34,250 nucleotides of DNA, taken from JBHENC01 sp051000345 (GTDB lineage Bacteria > Acidobacteriota > Blastocatellia > Pyrinomonadales > Pyrinomonadaceae). The stretch is taken from positions 1 to 34,250 of the forward strand of contig JBPCOJ010000052.1 of the NCBI GenBank assembly GCA_051000345.1, given 5' to 3'. This document shows, piece by piece, positions 32,599 to 34,250 of the stretch (its first letter is position 1; every line of letters starts with the position of its first letter). A model generated the notes under the pieces. That model was given only the letters and a program-made list of their open reading frames with translations. It was not told the origin of the DNA and searched no databases. The position numbers and the translations under genes are program-made.

Positions 32599-33834
32599 AT
32601 GAGCATCACAGAAAGACTTTATTACACGGATTCGCACCTGACTGAGTTTGCGGCGCGCGTTGCCGACATCACTCGAACTGCCGACGGGCGCGCGGCGATG
32701 GTGCTTGACCGCACGGCATTTTATCCGACGGGCGGCGGGCAACCGAGCGACACGGGTACGCTCGATGCGATGCGCGTTGTCGAATGCGTCGAAGATGAAG
32801 ATGCCGGAGTATTGCATGTCGTCGAAGGAGATTCGCCGCCCGTCGGAGCAAGCATAACGGGGCGCGTGGACTGGGCGCGTCGCTTCGATCATCTACAACA
32901 GCACACAGCGCAGCACATTCTTTCGCAGGCGCTCATCAAACTTTTCGATGCCGAGACGCGCGGCTTTCGCATGATGGAACAGGCTTCGGAGATAGACGTC
33001 GCGCTTCGTGATCCGACGAACGAGCGGATTATAGAAGCCGTCGGATTCGCCAATCAAATCGTTTGGTCGAATCTCGCAGTGCGCGCGCATAACAACGTCT
33101 CGCCCGAAGCGGCGGCGCTGATGAATTTGCGAAAGGCAAGCGCGCGTGAGGGACTTCTGCGCATCATCGAAATCGAAGGCTTCGATACAAATGCGTGCGG
33201 CGGCACACATGCGCAGGCGACGGGCGAAGTCGGCATAATTTGCGTGCGCTCTTGGGAGCGCGCGAAAGGCATGACGCGTCTCGAATTCGTCGCGGGGGGG
33301 CGTGCGCTACGCGATTACAATGAAGTGAACACGGCGGCGCGCAAGTTAGCGGCGCAGTTCAGCGTCGGGCGCGATGACACTGCGGCAGCCGTGTCGCGTT
33401 TGAGCGAAGATCACAAAACTCTACAGCGCCGCGTCGCGGAGTTGGAAACGTTAGAAGCGCGCGTTACGGCAGATGACTTGCGCGCAAGCACTGTGCGACA
33501 AGCAGACGGCACACTGATTATTGCGCGCGTCGTCGAAGCGCACGGCGTCGAGCAGTTGAAACGTCTTGCGCACGCGCTTACCGACAGCGAGAGAACAATC
33601 GCATTGCTCGGCTCAATCGAGAATGGCACGGCGCGGCTCGTCTTCGCGCGCTCGATTGATGCGGGCGCAGACATGAACGCACTAATGCGCGAAGCCTGTG
33701 CGAACATCGAAGGACGCGGCGGCGGGCTGGCGGATTTCGCGCAGGGCGGCGGCAAGCGCACCGATAAACTTGCGTTGACGCTCGAAGTCCTTGCGCGCGG
33801 CCTCTCTGAAAATCGGGCGACGCAACAAGGCTGA
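32599..33834 (+). CDS. AlaX-like alanyl-tRNA editing protein with DHHA1 domain
   Basis: A 411-residue protein from ATG 32599 (MSITERLYYTDSH); the longer TTG-started frame adds 22 unrelated residues. The editing domain is like that of AlaRS: FYPTGGGQPSDTG, zinc-site HTAQHILSQAL (HxxxH) and CGGTHAQATGEVGII (CxxxH). These residues hydrolyse Ser or Gly mischarged on tRNA(Ala). A helical linker of about 60 residues is followed by a C-terminal DHHA1-type domain (about 300-405), including a Gly-rich motif (IEGRGGGLADFAQGGG). This is the larger AlaX class, essentially the C-terminal half of AlaRS without its aminoacylation domain. All four zinc-site residues are present. Confidence 0.92.
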   Translation: MSITERLYYTDSHLTEFAARVADITRTADGRAAMVLDRTAFYPTGGGQPSDTGTLDAMRVVECVEDEDAGVLHVVEGDSPPVGASITGRVDWARRFDHLQQHTAQHILSQALIKLFDAETRGFRMMEQASEIDVALRDPTNERIIEAVGFANQIVWSNLAVRAHNNVSPEAAALMNLRKASAREGLLRIIEIEGFDTNACGGTHAQATGEVGIICVRSWERAKGMTRLEFVAGGRALRDYNEVNTAARKLAAQFSVGRDDTAAAVSRLSEDHKTLQRRVAELETLEARVTADDLRASTVRQADGTLIIARVVEAHGVEQLKRLAHALTDSERTIALLGSIENGTARLVFARSIDAGADMNALMREACANIEGRGGGLADFAQGGGKRTDKLALTLEVLARGLSENRATQQG

Positions 33835-34141
33835 TCGCAGTCGCTTGCCCTGTCTCATTTCTTCCCGCACGAATTTTCCACGCGCAAATTACAAAGATGT
33901 AACCGCCGCTTCGCCGAAGACGAGCAGCAGGGGCGGCGGCGTCTTTGTGTGTATTGTTTTTCCATTCGTGTATCGCTTTTGCGTGGCAGACTGCTTTTCC
34001 ATCTTGAGTTTCTTAACAAACACATACGGCATGGCAATTGATAGGGTTGCGCGTCGTCGGGGGAAATAATGAGGGATGGACGAAGCGGTTTAATTATCTA
34101 CGCGTTCATCATTAATCATTACACCTGATGTCTGGACACAT
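33835..34141. other. Intergenic region (307 bp) after the AlaX-like gene
   Basis: No credible gene was seen; the short open frames here have atypical composition. A weak terminator-like stem, AAGACG/CGTCTT (33917-33922 and 33940-33945), is followed by a T/G-rich stretch. An AT-rich segment with two TAATGAT units (minus strand) lies near 34110-34125. Confidence 0.45.
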
Positions 34142-34250
34142 TTAGAAACCAGCTTCTAAATCAAGTTTACGTTCATGATCGAGCAACTGCCACAGACTTT
34201 CATCGCGCCTGAGCAGTTCAACGACGCTTCTGACCATACTCAACTCAGAA
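34142..34250 (-). CDS. Possible C-terminal fragment of an unidentified gene
   Basis: On the minus strand an open frame enters from the window edge and ends at a TAA at 34142-34144, after about 35 residues. The translated end (SVVELLRRDESLWQLLDHER, then LDLEAGF) is charged, helical and of plausible composition, but I do not recognise it. It is too short to be sure it is coding. Confidence 0.35.
   Translation of the reverse strand, partial: SELSMVRSVVELLRRDESLWQLLDHERKLDLEAGF

Noticed and set aside
33791..34069. Open frame of 92 residues after the AlaX-like gene
   Set aside because: It overlaps the AlaX-like 3' end, has no ribosome-binding site and no family resemblance.

Overview
The window looks like chromosomal DNA of an Acidobacteriota member, most likely Blastocatellia-like. 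I infer this from two adjacent secreted VWA proteins of the acidobacterial VWFA-related type, an Oar-like TonB receptor with a carboxypeptidase-regulatory N-terminus, and a secretin fused to a cohesin-like domain. No phage, insertion sequence, CRISPR array, rRNA or tRNA was seen.

Layout. Positions 1-4949 (minus) hold a cell-envelope group: a DUF5666-like periplasmic protein, a large TonB-dependent receptor and the start of a secreted protein cut by the window edge. Positions 5071-7421 (minus) hold an ECF sigma factor, a zinc-finger anti-sigma factor and a membrane protein with a bactofilin-like repeat region. Positions 7580-15858 (minus) hold a type II secretion / type IV pilus-like module: gspF, gspE, gspD, two pseudopilins and a PilM-like protein. 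Positions 16250-19023 (plus) hold the two VWA proteins, converging on zapA at a perfect 24-bp inverted repeat.

Positions 19806-25432 (minus) are the most interesting part: a small bacterial microcompartment (BMC) locus. In transcription order it has a hexameric shell protein, a CoA-acylating aldehyde dehydrogenase with a long C-terminal extension, a pentameric EutN/CcmL vertex protein, an ACT protein (UPF0237) with an N-terminal extension, a zinc-ribbon membrane protein and a UPF0210 (DUF711, 'PFL family') protein. No signature enzyme, phosphotransacylase or alcohol dehydrogenase is present. The ACT/UPF0210 pair is a conserved duo of unknown function; here it sits inside a BMC operon, and its ACT member carries helices resembling encapsulation peptides. 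Every junction from the shell gene to the zinc-ribbon gene contains a long hairpin built from degenerate 7-nt units.

Positions 25575-26397 (minus) hold a VOC-family protein and a RelE/ParE-like toxin-antitoxin pair. The right end has a RodZ-like protein, guaB and a diacylglycerol-kinase-like lipid kinase (plus), an M61 peptidase (minus), an AlaX-like tRNA editing protein (plus) and a possible partial gene at the edge. Several start codons were moved from the longest possible reading frame to an internal ATG or TTG because of ribosome-binding sites or family boundaries; these are noted per gene.
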